From the NCBI GenBank assembly GCA_905216025.1, contig CAJMSE010000031.1, positions 1 to 14,392 of the forward strand: DNA of 14,392 bases, read 5' to 3'. The notes below the pieces were generated by a model. The model was not told the DNA's origin. It searched no databases and worked only from the letters and a program-made list of their open reading frames with translations. Positions 14,087 through 14,392 of the stretch are shown one piece after another (within the stretch, counting starts at the first letter, position 1; the number at the start of each line of letters is the position of its first letter). The stretch comes from an uncultured bacterium. Lineage in GTDB: Bacteria > Bacteroidota > Bacteroidia > Bacteroidales > Bacteroidaceae. The position numbers were made by a program, and so were the translations under genes.

Positions 14087-14392
14087 TCAGCGATTTTCAA
14101 ACAGCTTTCTTATCATATCCACATGTTGCTCTGCCACGCGCTGTATATCGTATTTATCGCGCACTTTCTTCAGTGCCGCCTGCCGCATATAGCTCGCCTC
14201 CATCGGGTGCTCATAAAGCCAGACAACTTTGCCGCAGGCATCTTCAGGAGAATCCACTTCCACTAAAAGGCCGTCTACGCCGTCTTCAATCAATGTCGGG
14301 ATGGCATCGATGCGAGTTGCAACAACATTCTTCTCTGCCGCCATATATTCAGCAATGGCAAGTCCGAATCCTTCCCATCGGCTCAAAAGCAC
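14087..14392 (-). CDS. Glycosyltransferase family 4-type, C-terminal end (5' part outside window)
   Basis: The last 101 residues of a GT-B glycosyltransferase, open to the right edge of the window (VLLSRWEGFGLAIAEYMAAEK). The E-x7-E motif of retaining GT4 enzymes is visible in EGFGLAIAE, followed by VVATRIDAIPTLIEDGVDGLLVE, the usual nucleotide-sugar-binding loop. The closing helices (YDIQRVAEQHVDMIRKLFENR) are typical of the C-terminus. It would transfer a sugar from a nucleotide donor to a glycan or lipid acceptor in the cytoplasm; the specificity cannot be read. It fits the nearby polysaccharide genes in theme but is on the opposite strand and separated from them by the helicase. Confidence 0.9.
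   Translation of the reverse strand: MLLSRWEGFGLAIAEYMAAEKNVVATRIDAIPTLIEDGVDGLLVEVDSPEDACGKVVWLYEHPMEASYMRQAALKKVRDKYDIQRVAEQHVDMIRKLFENR

Overview
The window looks like chromosomal DNA of a Bacteroidales bacterium, most likely from the Prevotellaceae. The grounds are the RecA sequence, a Bacteroides-type rhamnose catabolic set, promoters of the TTTG / TAnnTTTG type, A-rich leaders without strong Shine-Dalgarno sequences, and intergenic gaps full of short degenerate repeats. The genus is an inference from gene style; no search could be run.

Positions 1-4644 hold L-rhamnose catabolism. The C-terminal three quarters of rhamnulokinase (rhaB, cut by the left edge), L-rhamnose isomerase (rhaA) and the L-rhamnose/H+ symporter (rhaT) lie on the plus strand. 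Rhamnulose-1-phosphate aldolase (rhaD) converges from the minus strand, and a strong bidirectional terminator separates rhaT from rhaD. Together they import rhamnose, isomerise it to rhamnulose, phosphorylate it and cleave it to DHAP and L-lactaldehyde. No regulator gene is visible. rhaB is clearly richer in G+C than its neighbours.

Positions 4645-8265 hold a divergent regulatory region, a small conserved-looking protein of unknown function with a textbook Bacteroidetes promoter almost touching its ATG, a saccharopine-dehydrogenase-family enzyme (probably carboxynorspermidine dehydrogenase, polyamine synthesis), and recA followed by a strong terminator. A foldback element of about 290 bp fills the gap before recA.

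Positions 8347-11425 hold a two-gene unit that looks like surface-polysaccharide modification. The first gene encodes a three-part protein (two-cluster ferredoxin, F420-hydrogenase beta-subunit-like domain, hexapeptide-repeat acyltransferase) and the second a polysaccharide pyruvyl transferase family protein. The minus strand then carries a convergent SF2 helicase with a long C-terminal region ending in WG-like repeats, and the C-terminal end of a GT4-type glycosyltransferase cut by the right edge.

The most striking non-coding structures are a 107-bp array of five 19-bp palindromic units at an exact 22-bp period (13958-14064), the nested foldback element before recA, a related type of inverted repeat between rhaA and rhaT, a three-unit 22-bp tandem repeat after rhaT, and a segment resembling the intergenic repeat translated in frame inside the helicase between motifs I and Ia.
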